Shown: positions 1 through 9,668 of the stretch, one piece after another
How positions within the stretch are numbered: the first letter of the stretch is position 1
Layout of the letters: every line of letters begins with the position of its first letter
Origin: an uncultured Bacteroidota bacterium
GTDB lineage: Bacteria > Bacteroidota > Bacteroidia > Chitinophagales > Chitinophagaceae
Length of the DNA stretch: 32,319 nucleotides
Direction: 5' to 3'
Assembly: GCA_903831935.1 (NCBI GenBank)
Contig: CAIKZP010000203.1
Location: forward strand, 1-32,319
Notes under the pieces: model-generated
The model's input: only the letters and a program-made list of their open reading frames with translations
Told to the model about the DNA's origin: nothing
Database searches by the model: none
Program-made: the position numbers and the translations under genes

Positions 1-83
1 AAGCTATTTACTTCATCGTAAATGACAGTAATTTAAAATGACTATCTTTAATTGTAAACAAAATCCAGGATTAAGAAATACCA

Positions 84-141
84 CTGTAAAGTAATGCCAG
101 GATTAATTTTTTAAAATGTAATGTTTTAACAGGACGAGACA
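84..141 (-). repeat. IS-terminus-like repeat, copy A (inverted relative to copies B and C)
   Basis: Read on the minus strand, this stretch begins TGTCTCGTCC at 141 and continues through a conserved interior ending in ATTACTTTACAGT. It aligns over about 58 bp with 8759-8816, apart from an ~8 nt length difference and scattered substitutions. Its outer 11 bases also match the start of the IS-like element at 32153. The simplest reading is the terminus of an insertion sequence extending left of the window, or a solitary IS end or MITE. No transposase is visible in the first 200 bases. The decamer CCAGGATTAA, or a close form of it, occurs twice at 65-105. Confidence 0.6.
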
Positions 142-199
142 TTCATTTCTTCTAGATTTTTTTATATAGTTACAATGTTTTATCTAATCTCTTTACAAT

Positions 200-3100
200 A
201 TGTATAAATTTTCATTTTCACTTGTTGCATTTGTTTTCTTATCTTTTGGCGTTCATGCTCAAATTGTAAATCCAAATAAAGAAACCAAAGCTTCAACAAA
301 TGACACTTCTAAGTCAGCAAATCCAATAAGGCAGTTGCTAAAAAAATCTACTGCCGAAAAACTATTGCTCGATTCAAATAAGAAGACAATTAATGGAGGT
401 ATTAGTACTAATGCTGCAATCACTAAAGAAAATGCATTAGGTGTAAAAGAGAAAGAGCAACCAAAAGCTCAATTAAATCCAAATAGAGAAGATATAAGTT
501 CGTTCATACGCAATAAAAATTCAAAAAACAAAATTGACACACTTCGCAATAATAGTGTGCCTAAAACTCCCCGATACAGCCCAGATACAATTCCAAATCT
601 TGAAAAAAAAGATCGTTATGTAATTGATAAAAGTGGTAATACTATCCGCATTAAGTTTGCTCCAAAGAGCAATACAAGTGCTAGTAATTTTTTCCAGGAA
701 TTTGCTAGCATCTTTAATATGACCGCGAATGACAAATTTGAGTTGTTTAATACAGAAAAAGATAATATTGGTTTTACGCATTATAGTTATCAGCAATATT
801 ATAAAGGCGTTTTGGTACAAGGTGGGCAGTATTTGTTGCATGAAAAAAATGGTAAATTAGTTTCTGCTAATGGTAATTTCTATTCTGACCTTAGTTTATT
901 ATCAAATGCTACTATTTCTTCAGAAGCTGCAATTGATTTAGCAAAAAAATACATGGGTGCTAAAAAATACATGTGGGAAATTCCGGAAGAAGAAGCTTTT
1001 TTGAAGAAAGAAAAAAACGATTCAAAAGCAACTTTTTATCCAAAACCTACTTTAGTTATTGCTACAAAAAATGGCCAATACGCGCAAGAAAATTTTAGAA
1101 TTTGTTTTAAAATTACTATGTCGGCCTCAGATCCTTACCAGATATATGATTACTATATAGATGCCAATACGGGAGAGCTTGTAAATAAAATTTCACTGAT
1201 AAATGATGGTTGTTTTAATTCAGATAAAACAAAAACAGATCTTACAATTGTAAAAAAAAATATTCAGCCACAGCCTAATCTATTTTTAAATCAAACTCAA
1301 TTATTTACGCCATTTGCGGATGAGACTGCTACAGCAAATACTCTATATAGTGGCGTACAAAATATAACAACAGATAGCTATAACGGAGGTTATAGACTCA
1401 GAGAAATACAAAGACCCATTCAGACTCTAAATATGAAAAACGGCACGTCTTACTCTAATGCTGTCGATTTTACAAATAATTCTACAAATTGGAATACACC
1501 CGAAATTGTTTTGGATTCTATAAAAATTTTGACAGTTAACAATAGTTGGGAGGATATCTTTGGTGAGCAAATTAGTTCAGGAGGAGCCCCGGATTTATTT
1601 ATTGAAATAGCTGACGCTTCTGGAAATATTATTTGGAATAAGTCTAATTTTTATTTAGCAAATACATTTCCTGTAATATTTATTCCTACAGGGAAGATCG
1701 TTTTAACAAATGGCCCTTATTTAATCAAAATATATGATTATGATGTAACATCTTCAAATGATCTTTTGGGAAGTTTTATTTTTAATGCTGTTTCAGGTAA
1801 TAATTTAATTTCTAGTAATGGAACTTCAATAAATATTTACAAAAGTTCACGAGACAATCCTGCATTAGATGTTCATTGGGCTATGGAAAATGTTTACGAC
1901 TTTTATCTTTCTCGATTTGGTAGAAATAGTTTTGATAATAGAGGAAGTCTTATCAAAAATTATGTTCACAAGGGTATTTCTTGGAACAATGCCAATTGGA
2001 ATGGTAATGCAATGAGTTATGGTGATGGTGACGCTAAAATCATGTCTCCATTAGTCAGTCTTGACGTTGTTGGACATGAATTCACTCATGCTGTTGTTCA
2101 ATACAATGGAAGTGGTGGATTGGAGTATCAAAATGAATCAGGCGCTTTGAATGAATCTTTTGCAGATATATTTGGAACAGCTATAGAATTTCATAAAAAT
2201 TTATCTCCAAACTGGTTCATTGGTGAGCGTATTATGTTGCAAAAACCTTATATGAGGTCTATGATTGCTCCTAAAACGGCTGATCAACCTAATACTTATA
2301 AAGGCACTTTTTGGCACCCTTTAGCTACTGTTCCCGCTGATGAAAATGATCAAGGTGGGGTTCATTCCAATAGTGGTGTTCAAAACTTTTGGTTTTACTT
2401 GCTATCAAATGGAGGTACAGGTAAAGTTGATAATACTGGCAGCCCTTATGCTGTATCAGGAATTGGAATTGATAAGGCAAGTCAGATTGCATATTACAAT
2501 TTAATGAACTTTCAAACGAAAAATGCAACTTATTTAGATTCGTATAATGGTTCTTTAGACGTTACAGAAATTTTATTTGGTAACCCTTCTGTCGAATATA
2601 CAGCTGTTAAAAATGCATGGTATGCGGTTGGAATAGGTAGCAATCCAAACAGTTATTGTAGTGGAACTACAAACTTAAATGCACCTAGCGGAACATTCAC
2701 AGATGGGAGTGGGAGTAATACTTATCGCGAAAATTCAAATTGTAAATGGGTAATTGCTCCTCCAGGTGCAAATAGTATTACCCTTAACTTTTCAAAATTT
2801 AGAACTGAAGCAAGGTACGATTCTGTTTTAGTTTATGATGGGCCTGATGAAACTTTCCCCTTATTAAGGGCATGGACGGGCAACACACCACCACCTCCAA
2901 TTACTTCATCTGTGGGAGCAATGTGTGTTCGTTTTAGCTCGGATAATTCTAATAATGATTCTGGTTGGGTTGCAAATTACACCTCTACAGGTGTTACCCC
3001 TAGCTGCAGCGGGAATAGTGTCTTATCTGCTCCTTCAGGAAGTTTTAGTGATGGTTCGGGCACATCAAACTATGCTAATAATCAGCTCTGTTCATGGTTA

Positions 3101-6100
3101 ATTGCTCCTCCTTGTGCAACATCTGTAACTTTATCGTTTAGTCAGTTTAATACAGAGGCTGGTTATGATGGCGTTGTAGTTTATAATGGAAGTTCATCTA
3201 ATGATCCATTGATTGGTGCTTTTTCTGGGACTTCATTGCCAGCATCTGTTACAGCAAATAGTGGCCAAATGTATGTTGTGTTTGTTTCTGATTATTCAAC
3301 TGTTAAGCCAGGCTTTACTGCTAATTATACTTCTACAGGTTCGGGAGGTTGCTATGGAAATACTACTTTAAATACGCAGGACTTTGGAATTTTAAGTGAT
3401 GGTAGTGGGGCTAATGATTATTGTAATAATCAAAATTGTACATGGTTGATCCAGCCACCAGGAGCCACAAGTGTTTCTTTAAATTTTACCTCATTTAATT
3501 TGGAGGCAGCATCTTCTGACGGCCAAAGTATTTATGATGCTGTTGAAGTATATGATGGAACAACTGTAAACGCTCCATTATTAGGTAGATTTTCAGGTAA
3601 TAGTTTACCACCTATGGTAACATCAACTAGTGGAAGTATGTTGGTAAGGTTTTATTCCGATGTTTCTATTACAGATTCAGGATGGACTGCTTATTATACT
3701 TCAACTTCTGCTCAGTACTGCACACAAAACAATGTTTTAACAACAGCCGCAGGCAATATTGTTGATGGAAGTGGCACAGATTTATATGCAAATAACGCAG
3801 ATTGTAATTGGTTAATTCAGCCACCGGGGGCTTCTAAAATAAGGCTCAATTTTACTCAGTTTATTACAGAGCAAGATTATGATGGCGTTATAGTATTTGA
3901 TGGAAAAGATATTACTGCGCCTGTATTAGGTATTTTCTCTGGCAATACAATTCCTTCGGCAGTTACATCTACTGGAGGAACAATGTTTGTTCAATTCTTA
4001 TCTGATGAAACTTTACGAAAAGAGGGCTTTAGTGCCAATTATACATCTACAGGTACTTTAACTTTTAATCCTTTAAATGATACCTTAAAAGTTTGCGGAG
4101 ATAGTATTGTGTTAAATGCCGGTACAGGGTATACAAGTTATGCTTGGAACACTGGTACTAGTTCACAATCTATAACCGTAAAGCAAACAGGTAAGTATTT
4201 GGTTACTGTTACTAATAGTGTTGGATATACCGCAACTGATAGTTGTTTTGTAAGTATTTTAAAAGCAAACATCATTAACAGTGACACAACTATTTGTAAA
4301 GGAAATATTATTAAACTAGCTGTTGATAGCACTTCATTGATTAATTATTTATCAGGTACTACCGGGCCTGCTGGCGGTTTAATTTTTTATGATAAGGGTA
4401 ATGTGACAAATGGCTGGAGATATCTAGAATCTGCTAATACTGATATTTCTTTTATTCCTTGGTGGAATGGAACATTAATTACAACTGGAGCAACTGCTAC
4501 CAGTATAGGAAGTGGTCTTCAAAACACAAATACCATTATTGCAGCTCAGGGAGCAGGAAATTATGCAGCAACAGCCGCAAAAAATTATGCGCAGGGTGGT
4601 TATAAAGATTGGTACTTGCCTTCAAAAGATGAGTTAAATCTAATCTATCAAAACCTTAAGGTTAAAGGGTTAGGAAATCTTAATAATGATTTTTATTGGA
4701 GTTCTTCAGAATTTAATGCAAATGGAGCATACCGTCAGGTATTTACTAACCAAGGTGGGGTTGATGCTGGATGGAAGTATTTCACAAATGGTGCTGTAAG
4801 ACCTGTTAGAGCTTTTGCAGGTGAAAAACTAAAAATAAAATGGTCTACAGGTGATACAACAAATTATATAATGGTATCACCAGGTCAAACAACTAAATAC
4901 TATTGTACCATTACCAATGGCATTAGTACTTGTGTAGATAGCGTAACAGTTACTGTTGGGATATTAGATACTTCCATAATTGCTTTGGATCCGCTCCAAG
5001 TTTGTAGTAATACTGGCTCTGTAAAAATGCAAGCTGGTGTTGCAACATCTTATAAGTGGTTAAAAGATGGGGTGGTAATTCCTGGGGCTACAGCAAGTGT
5101 GTATACAGCTTTACAAACTGGAAATTACAGGGTAATTGTTGCTAATTCGGTGGGTTGTACTGATACCAGTCGTTCTCTTTCTGTTTCAATAAACCCATTA
5201 CCATCAGGTAGTATTCAAACTCCAGTTTCAAATTTCATTTGTGATGGCAGCTCAATTATCTTAAAAACCGGAGGTGGATATTCCTATCAATGGTATAATG
5301 CGACTATGCCGATTATTGGTGCAATTGATAGTAGCTATACAGCTAATGTTGGTGGGTCTTTTTCTGTAAAATATAGTACTCAAAATGGTTGTAAATCAAC
5401 TTCAACAAATACGGTAATTTTAAACTTAATCAAAAAACCTAAAGCTGATTTTAGTTTTGATCCAAGATGTATAAATATACCCGTCGTATTTAAGAATTTA
5501 TCAGATACATTAAATTCAGGCAAGGTAAATTGGTTGTGGAATTTAGGTTTGGGGAGCACCAGTAATATAACAACGCCAACTAAAACATATAATTTCAGTG
5601 GTACTTATAATATCTCTCTTAATGTAAATAGTTTGAGTTGTCCAAATTTGATGGATTCAACAAAAAAGCAGCTAATTATAGAACCACTAATTGTAGGTGT
5701 AAATTATCCAATTGTTAATGCTAAAAAATCAACGCCAATTAATCTTGTAGCTAGGAATGTTGGGGTAAATTATAATTGGATTCCAGGAATTGGTTTAAAT
5801 AATGCACAAATTCGTAATCCAATTGCCACTTTAAATAATGAACAATTATATAAGATTAATATTACATTGGCTTCAGGATGTAGTGTTATTGACACTCAAC
5901 TTGTAAGGGTATTTATTGGCTTTGATGTTTTTGTGCCTTCAGGTTTTTCTCCTGATGGAGATGGTGTAAATGATTTGTTAAGACCTATATTAATAGGGAT
6001 TAAAGAACTTCATTACTTTAAAGTATTAAATAGATGGGGGCAAGTTGTTTATCAAACCAATCAAATTAATGCAGGTTGGGATGGTACTTTTAAATCAATG

Positions 6101-6196
6101 CCACAGCCATCAGAAACCTATGTTTGGTTAATTGAAGCAGTTGATGATAATGGAGAAATTATTCGTAAATCAGGAAAAACTACGTTAATCCGCTAA
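200..6196 (+). CDS. Secreted M4 (thermolysin-like) metalloprotease with CUB repeats and T9SS C-terminal domain
   Basis: This is a multidomain extracellular zinc protease of 1998 residues. An N-terminal signal peptide ends near 'GVHAQ'. A propeptide of FTP/PepSY type follows at about 150-330. The M4 catalytic domain has the zinc motif HEFTH (residues 626-630), the third ligand in 'ALNESFADIFG' (E652), and the later catalytic-histidine segment 'GGVHSNSG'. A C2-like beta insert ('PDLFIEIADASG' to 'YLIKIYDYDV') lies inside the N-terminal subdomain at about 455-535. Four CUB domains follow at about 818-1284, then an Ig-like domain, a DUF1566/Lcl-type domain at about 1384-1540 ('GGLIFYDKG', 'YLPSKDELN'), further Ig/PKD-like domains, and a gliding-motility C-terminal domain ('VPSGFSPDGDGVND', 'NRWGQVVYQ'). 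That last domain is known to route proteins through type IX secretion. The protein is therefore predicted to be surface-exposed or released. PorP/SprF follows 9 nt downstream. Confidence 0.93.
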   Translation: MYKFSFSLVAFVFLSFGVHAQIVNPNKETKASTNDTSKSANPIRQLLKKSTAEKLLLDSNKKTINGGISTNAAITKENALGVKEKEQPKAQLNPNREDISSFIRNKNSKNKIDTLRNNSVPKTPRYSPDTIPNLEKKDRYVIDKSGNTIRIKFAPKSNTSASNFFQEFASIFNMTANDKFELFNTEKDNIGFTHYSYQQYYKGVLVQGGQYLLHEKNGKLVSANGNFYSDLSLLSNATISSEAAIDLAKKYMGAKKYMWEIPEEEAFLKKEKNDSKATFYPKPTLVIATKNGQYAQENFRICFKITMSASDPYQIYDYYIDANTGELVNKISLINDGCFNSDKTKTDLTIVKKNIQPQPNLFLNQTQLFTPFADETATANTLYSGVQNITTDSYNGGYRLREIQRPIQTLNMKNGTSYSNAVDFTNNSTNWNTPEIVLDSIKILTVNNSWEDIFGEQISSGGAPDLFIEIADASGNIIWNKSNFYLANTFPVIFIPTGKIVLTNGPYLIKIYDYDVTSSNDLLGSFIFNAVSGNNLISSNGTSINIYKSSRDNPALDVHWAMENVYDFYLSRFGRNSFDNRGSLIKNYVHKGISWNNANWNGNAMSYGDGDAKIMSPLVSLDVVGHEFTHAVVQYNGSGGLEYQNESGALNESFADIFGTAIEFHKNLSPNWFIGERIMLQKPYMRSMIAPKTADQPNTYKGTFWHPLATVPADENDQGGVHSNSGVQNFWFYLLSNGGTGKVDNTGSPYAVSGIGIDKASQIAYYNLMNFQTKNATYLDSYNGSLDVTEILFGNPSVEYTAVKNAWYAVGIGSNPNSYCSGTTNLNAPSGTFTDGSGSNTYRENSNCKWVIAPPGANSITLNFSKFRTEARYDSVLVYDGPDETFPLLRAWTGNTPPPPITSSVGAMCVRFSSDNSNNDSGWVANYTSTGVTPSCSGNSVLSAPSGSFSDGSGTSNYANNQLCSWLIAPPCATSVTLSFSQFNTEAGYDGVVVYNGSSSNDPLIGAFSGTSLPASVTANSGQMYVVFVSDYSTVKPGFTANYTSTGSGGCYGNTTLNTQDFGILSDGSGANDYCNNQNCTWLIQPPGATSVSLNFTSFNLEAASSDGQSIYDAVEVYDGTTVNAPLLGRFSGNSLPPMVTSTSGSMLVRFYSDVSITDSGWTAYYTSTSAQYCTQNNVLTTAAGNIVDGSGTDLYANNADCNWLIQPPGASKIRLNFTQFITEQDYDGVIVFDGKDITAPVLGIFSGNTIPSAVTSTGGTMFVQFLSDETLRKEGFSANYTSTGTLTFNPLNDTLKVCGDSIVLNAGTGYTSYAWNTGTSSQSITVKQTGKYLVTVTNSVGYTATDSCFVSILKANIINSDTTICKGNIIKLAVDSTSLINYLSGTTGPAGGLIFYDKGNVTNGWRYLESANTDISFIPWWNGTLITTGATATSIGSGLQNTNTIIAAQGAGNYAATAAKNYAQGGYKDWYLPSKDELNLIYQNLKVKGLGNLNNDFYWSSSEFNANGAYRQVFTNQGGVDAGWKYFTNGAVRPVRAFAGEKLKIKWSTGDTTNYIMVSPGQTTKYYCTITNGISTCVDSVTVTVGILDTSIIALDPLQVCSNTGSVKMQAGVATSYKWLKDGVVIPGATASVYTALQTGNYRVIVANSVGCTDTSRSLSVSINPLPSGSIQTPVSNFICDGSSIILKTGGGYSYQWYNATMPIIGAIDSSYTANVGGSFSVKYSTQNGCKSTSTNTVILNLIKKPKADFSFDPRCINIPVVFKNLSDTLNSGKVNWLWNLGLGSTSNITTPTKTYNFSGTYNISLNVNSLSCPNLMDSTKKQLIIEPLIVGVNYPIVNAKKSTPINLVARNVGVNYNWIPGIGLNNAQIRNPIATLNNEQLYKINITLASGCSVIDTQLVRVFIGFDVFVPSGFSPDGDGVNDLLRPILIGIKELHYFKVLNRWGQVVYQTNQINAGWDGTFKSMPQPSETYVWLIEAVDDNGEIIRKSGKTTLIR

Positions 6197-6205
6197 TTAT
6201 TAATC

Positions 6206-7204
6206 ATGAGAAACAGAAAACGTATATCGTTCTTATTTATAGCAACTATTTTTATTGTGAATCATGTTACTGCACAGCAGTATCATTTTTCACAATATTT
6301 TTCAAGTCCATTATCAATCAATCCAGCATTAACGGGTTATTATGATGGGACAATCCGAGCAACTTCTGTATATAGAAATCAATGGTCGCAGGATGGTAAC
6401 CCATTTAATACTGTAGCAGCTTCGGCAGAAACAAGATTGTTCCAGCAAAAAATTGATGGAAAACTTGGCATTGGCCTGATGTTTAATTCAGATAAATCAA
6501 ATGGAGATGCTTTATCAACGAATATTGGAACTTTTTCAGCAGCCTACAATTTGCCATTAGATGCAGACGGAAATATTGAACTTGGCGGTGGACTACAAGC
6601 CGATTTTACACAACAAAAATTAAATCCATTTAGTTTGACGTTTGAAAGTCAATTCAGTTCTAATGGATTTAACACTAGTATTAATACACCTGAAATGTCT
6701 AAAGCATACACAACATCATACCTTTCCGTTAATGCCGGCCTGATGTTGAATTTGCATACCTCAGATGCTGCAAGTCTTTATATTGGCGCAGCCATATACA
6801 ATGCAAACAGACCAAAGGCTAATTTTTTAGATATGGGTTATAATGTACCTACGAGGTTAAATTTTCAATTAGGTGGACGATTTGATTTTTCTGAAAGTTC
6901 TCATTTGCAATTAAGTAGTTTATATAGTTTTCAGCAACAGGCATCTGAAATTGTTTTTGGAGGCATAGGTATTTTTGATATTAGTGAAGACAAATCATTT
7001 CAGTTAGGAACCTGGTATAGAGTAAATGATGCAATAATACCATACATTGGCATTGGATTTAGCGGAGTAACTGCTGGAATTAGTTACGATGTTTCAGGAG
7101 GCAGCCTAAAAACTGTTGGTGTTTTAAAAAATAGTACAGAATTCTCATTAAGATTTACAAGAGAAGATATGACAGAAAGGAAAAAGAAAATTCCTTGGTA
7201 TTAA
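6206..7204 (+). CDS. PorP/SprF family type IX secretion system membrane protein
   Basis: This 332-residue outer-membrane protein has the hallmark family start: a signal peptide, then 'QQYHFSQYFSSPLSINPAL', 'GYYDGTIRATSVYRNQW' and a C-terminal beta-barrel. The length is typical of the family. In Bacteroidota, PorP/SprF proteins are commonly encoded immediately downstream of very large secreted proteins with type-B gliding-motility C-terminal domains and are thought to anchor or help export that partner. Here the gene starts 9 nt after the metalloprotease stop, so the two are probably co-transcribed and functionally paired. Family assignment is confident; the specific pairing is inferred from proximity. 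Confidence 0.93.
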   Translation: MRNRKRISFLFIATIFIVNHVTAQQYHFSQYFSSPLSINPALTGYYDGTIRATSVYRNQWSQDGNPFNTVAASAETRLFQQKIDGKLGIGLMFNSDKSNGDALSTNIGTFSAAYNLPLDADGNIELGGGLQADFTQQKLNPFSLTFESQFSSNGFNTSINTPEMSKAYTTSYLSVNAGLMLNLHTSDAASLYIGAAIYNANRPKANFLDMGYNVPTRLNFQLGGRFDFSESSHLQLSSLYSFQQQASEIVFGGIGIFDISEDKSFQLGTWYRVNDAIIPYIGIGFSGVTAGISYDVSGGSLKTVGVLKNSTEFSLRFTREDMTERKKKIPWY

Positions 7205-7255
7205 TAGTAGTGCAATCATAATAATTGAACAACAAATTTAAAAGCTGGAATTAGG

Positions 7256-7490
7256 TTATCGGCAGCTTCTAATCATTTCTTTATTTATCATACTCAGTAA
7301 CTCTAATCTTGTTTGTAACGTACCCATTTCTGGTTCATCTTTTAAAAAAAGATTTGAATTATCAGTCCCAATTTTCCATTCATCTATACGTCTTGAATTA
7401 GTAATGATATAATTAAAGCTTTTATGTGAATCAATTGGTAAATCAAATGGTGGTAGTTGGGATGTTTTACCAAGCAGTGGGCCAGATGTC
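7256..7490 (-). pseudogene. Degraded gene fragment, minus strand (unknown family)
   Basis: On the minus strand an open frame runs from about 7490 to a TAA at 7256-7258. It encodes a peptide with ordinary protein composition, including 'SFNYIITNSRRIDEWKIG' and 'MGTLQTRLELLSMINKEM'. No ATG is available until the middle of the segment, so it appears to be the 3' end of a truncated gene. Its upstream part overlaps antisense to the C2-like remnant on the + strand, and the junction between the two remnants is probably near 7417-7440. The family is not recognised. Confidence 0.4.
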
Positions 7491-7832
7491 TATATTAAAA
7501 TTACTAATAATGCATCCACTACATATTATAACTACCCATTTTATTATCAAGATGTAGTAGTAGGTAGTTTGCCTCTAAATTTTATATTACAAAACTCTTC
7601 GAGTCAAGCTACTCCAATTACTATTACGAATTTCTCTGGCAACATAGCACTTGAAGTATGGGATTGGGACTCTATTTCTGATGAATTAATGTCTGGATTT
7701 GTTTTTATTCCATTAAATTACACTACAGGCCCAACAGCATATCCAACTACTTTGATTTTAACAGGATTCGGAGTAACTGCTGACAATGGCAATAATTGCT
7801 TGAAAATTAAATGTAGTTTATTAGCTAACTGA
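7417..7832 (+). pseudogene. Frameshifted C2-like domain fragment
   Basis: Translation from 7417 gives a coherent peptide ('SNGGSWDVLPSSGPDVYIK') up to about 7500. The frame is then lost and resumes one frame over with 'ITNNASTTYYNYPFYYQDV', continuing to the TGA ending at 7832 ('IALEVWDWDSISDELMSGF'). The joined sequence resembles the C2-like insert of the upstream metalloprotease: its WD…SSGPDVYI matches the SWED…GGAPDLFI pattern and its EVWDWD matches KIYDYD. An A missing from the A-run at 7498-7500 would explain the break. It has no start codon or signal peptide, so I read it as the tail of a secreted or lipoprotein gene whose 5' part is gone. A sequencing indel is the alternative explanation for the frameshift. 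Confidence 0.55.
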
Positions 7833-7968
7833 ACACAATGTGGTACGAGTATAGACTATTTTTTTATTTCGACTTGAATACCATAATTATCACCTAATTT
7901 CATTATTAACCATTATCATAAAAATTGGTCACAATATTTTTTATTACTTTTTAAATAAATTTTTCTAA

Positions 7969-8604
7969 ATGAAACACTTGATATTATTCTCAACATTACT
8001 TTTCTTCTTTTTTATAAGTAATGGACAAGCATCCAAACAGACTTTCAAGGCTCCAAACATGCAAGCTACCATAGCAAGACATAAAACTGTGGCGATTCTT
8101 CCTGTAAAAGTTACTATCTCATATAAAAAGTTACCAAAAGGATTTGATGCTGAAGGCAACAGATTAGAAGAATTAAAACAAGGGATAAACATACAGGAAG
8201 GTATGTACACGTATTTATTAAGAAAAGCAAAAAGTTATACAATAACATGCCAAGACGTTGAAAAAACAAATATTTTGCTTAAAAAAGCGGGTGTTTTTGA
8301 TAAACTAGATGAGACGCTAAAAGATTCAATTTGTGCAATCCTAAAAGTGGATGCTGTTATTGGTGCAAGTTATGCTTATGAAAAAACAGGAAGCGAAGCA
8401 GGAGCAATTGCAAAGTCGTTACTTTTTGGATTTGGAGGATCTGTAGCTTCTGGTCTTTTAATTATGCATATCAATGATGGTAAAACTGGTGAGCTAGTCT
8501 GGCGCTTTACGAAAGAAATGAATGAAGGTGTTTTCTCCAGTGCAAATGATATGGTTGAAAGAATGATGAGAAAGGTTGCACGTAATTTTCCATACGAGAA
8601 ATAA
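7969..8604 (+). CDS. Secreted or periplasmic hypothetical protein (211 aa)
   Basis: The protein has a clear signal peptide ('MKHLILFSTLLFFFFISNGQA') with no lipobox cysteine. The mature part begins 'KTVAILPVKVTI' and later contains 'AILKVDAVIGASYAY', a glycine/alanine-rich hydrophobic stretch at about 142-165 ('SLLFGFGGSVASGLL'), and a strand 'DGKTGELVWRFT'. The alternation of 'VAILP', a segment predicting concentration of new subunits, and 'DAVIG…ELVW' resembles the CsgG/GNA1162-like fold seen in lipoproteins of secretion systems, but I cannot assign a family. It is monocistronic, with a strong hairpin downstream at 8713-8750. Function unknown; envelope location is likely. Confidence 0.75.
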   Translation: MKHLILFSTLLFFFFISNGQASKQTFKAPNMQATIARHKTVAILPVKVTISYKKLPKGFDAEGNRLEELKQGINIQEGMYTYLLRKAKSYTITCQDVEKTNILLKKAGVFDKLDETLKDSICAILKVDAVIGASYAYEKTGSEAGAIAKSLLFGFGGSVASGLLIMHINDGKTGELVWRFTKEMNEGVFSSANDMVERMMRKVARNFPYEK

Positions 8605-8712
8605 TTTACGTTGCTTATTTCGATGAAATTATACTAGACAAAATAATTTATAATAGACAAGTAAATAGAAAGTATAAAAAAAGTGACTATTTCATTAAGT
8701 GTGTAAATTAAA

Positions 8713-8750
8713 AAATGAGGCTTTCTCAATAGCATGAGTCAGCCTCATTT
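8713..8750 (+). terminator. Hairpin terminator (possibly bidirectional)
   Basis: Perfect 10 bp arms AAATGAGGCT (8713-8722) and AGCCTCATTT (8741-8750) enclose a loop that can itself pair (CTCA with TGAG). The A-run before the first arm and the T-run at the second arm suit termination in either direction. It lies 109 nt after the 211-residue gene. Confidence 0.7.
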
Positions 8751-8758
8751 AATTCATA

Positions 8759-8816
8759 TGTCTCGTCCTAATAAAACCTTTTAAAAAATTAGTCCTGGTA
8801 TTACTTTACAGTCGGT
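8759..8816 (+). repeat. IS-terminus-like repeat, copy B
   Basis: This segment starts TGTCTCGTCC and ends TTACTTTACAGT, and is the inverted counterpart of 84-141. Similarity stops at about 8816, and the next gene (8862-9536) is not a transposase. This copy is therefore an isolated terminus, left by deletion or belonging to a short non-autonomous element. Together with copy A it brackets an 8.6 kb segment carrying the protease and PorP/SprF genes. Confidence 0.6.
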
Positions 8817-8861
8817 ATCGTACGTGTTTTTTAATCAGGGTAATCCCCTTAATATTCACCT

Positions 8862-9536
8862 CTATTTAACTATCGGCAGTCCATCATCTGCATTAAAGCC
8901 TATTTTAAATGGTAGCATCTCATTCAACTGGCTCAAAGTAACCCTAATGGTTTTACAGGATTCATTATTCTCAAAAAGCAAAACATGCAACAAAAGCTTG
9001 GTCTTTACATTATAAACCACTTTCCAACAATATTGGGGGATGCCTACCCTGTTTTTTAATTTGAGGTTACCATATATGCCGCCTACATAAATTTTAAGTG
9101 GCCAGATTTTGCTTTCTTCTCTTATTTTCATTTCCCAGGATTTCCAAGGCCCTCTATTAAGTTTTGGGTTTTGAGGGAAGCAGTTGTAATAGCTAAAAGT
9201 TAAATCTTCTAATGATTGGTTATAGGCAAAATCTTCTGCACTAACTAAGTGCCCCCTGTCGTAACCGCTTTTCACATAATCACTACTAATGGCAGATTTG
9301 TACTCCTGTTTGAAATAGGAACGTTTTGAATCTCCACCACCATTTTGCAGTTTGTAAGTAATGAATAGTGGAACCCGAAGACTAAATGAATAGTAAGACG
9401 TATAGATCTTTTTATCAATTATCGTATCAACCTTCTGGCCAAATGAAATGAATGGCACCAAAAAACCAAACAGAAAGATGGTAGTGCTTTTTAGAATGGC
9501 AGTTTTGGTATTTCTGATATGTGAAGGTGTTTTCAT
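8862..9536 (-). CDS. Secreted DNA/RNA non-specific endonuclease (DRGH family)
   Basis: This 224-residue sugar-non-specific nuclease of the NUC1/NucA beta-beta-alpha-metal family has a hydrophobic N-terminal segment (about 14-33, ending 'ISFGQK') that looks like a signal peptide. The signature motif is complete: D93-R94-G95-H96 in 'SGYDRGHLVSAEDF', with the general-base His96. The metal-site segment is 'YYNCFPQNPKLNRGPW', with N118 and N127 in the usual positions of the family's N-x-x-PQ…N-x-G-x-W. Family members hydrolyse both DNA and RNA with Mg2+. Export would give a periplasmic or extracellular enzyme for nucleic-acid scavenging. The gene is divergent from the 382-residue gene across a 132 nt intergenic region that must hold both promoters. 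Confidence 0.92.
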   Translation of the reverse strand: MKTPSHIRNTKTAILKSTTIFLFGFLVPFISFGQKVDTIIDKKIYTSYYSFSLRVPLFITYKLQNGGGDSKRSYFKQEYKSAISSDYVKSGYDRGHLVSAEDFAYNQSLEDLTFSYYNCFPQNPKLNRGPWKSWEMKIREESKIWPLKIYVGGIYGNLKLKNRVGIPQYCWKVVYNVKTKLLLHVLLFENNESCKTIRVTLSQLNEMLPFKIGFNADDGLPIVK

Positions 9537-9668
9537 TATCTGTATTCAATTTATGCTTTTACCACTTTTATATTGGCATGGTTTGCTCGGAACGGTGGCA
9601 AGCTATAATAGGAATATGCAATTAAAGCCGTTTGTGCTAATTTCGTTTAAATCCATAACAGATATATT

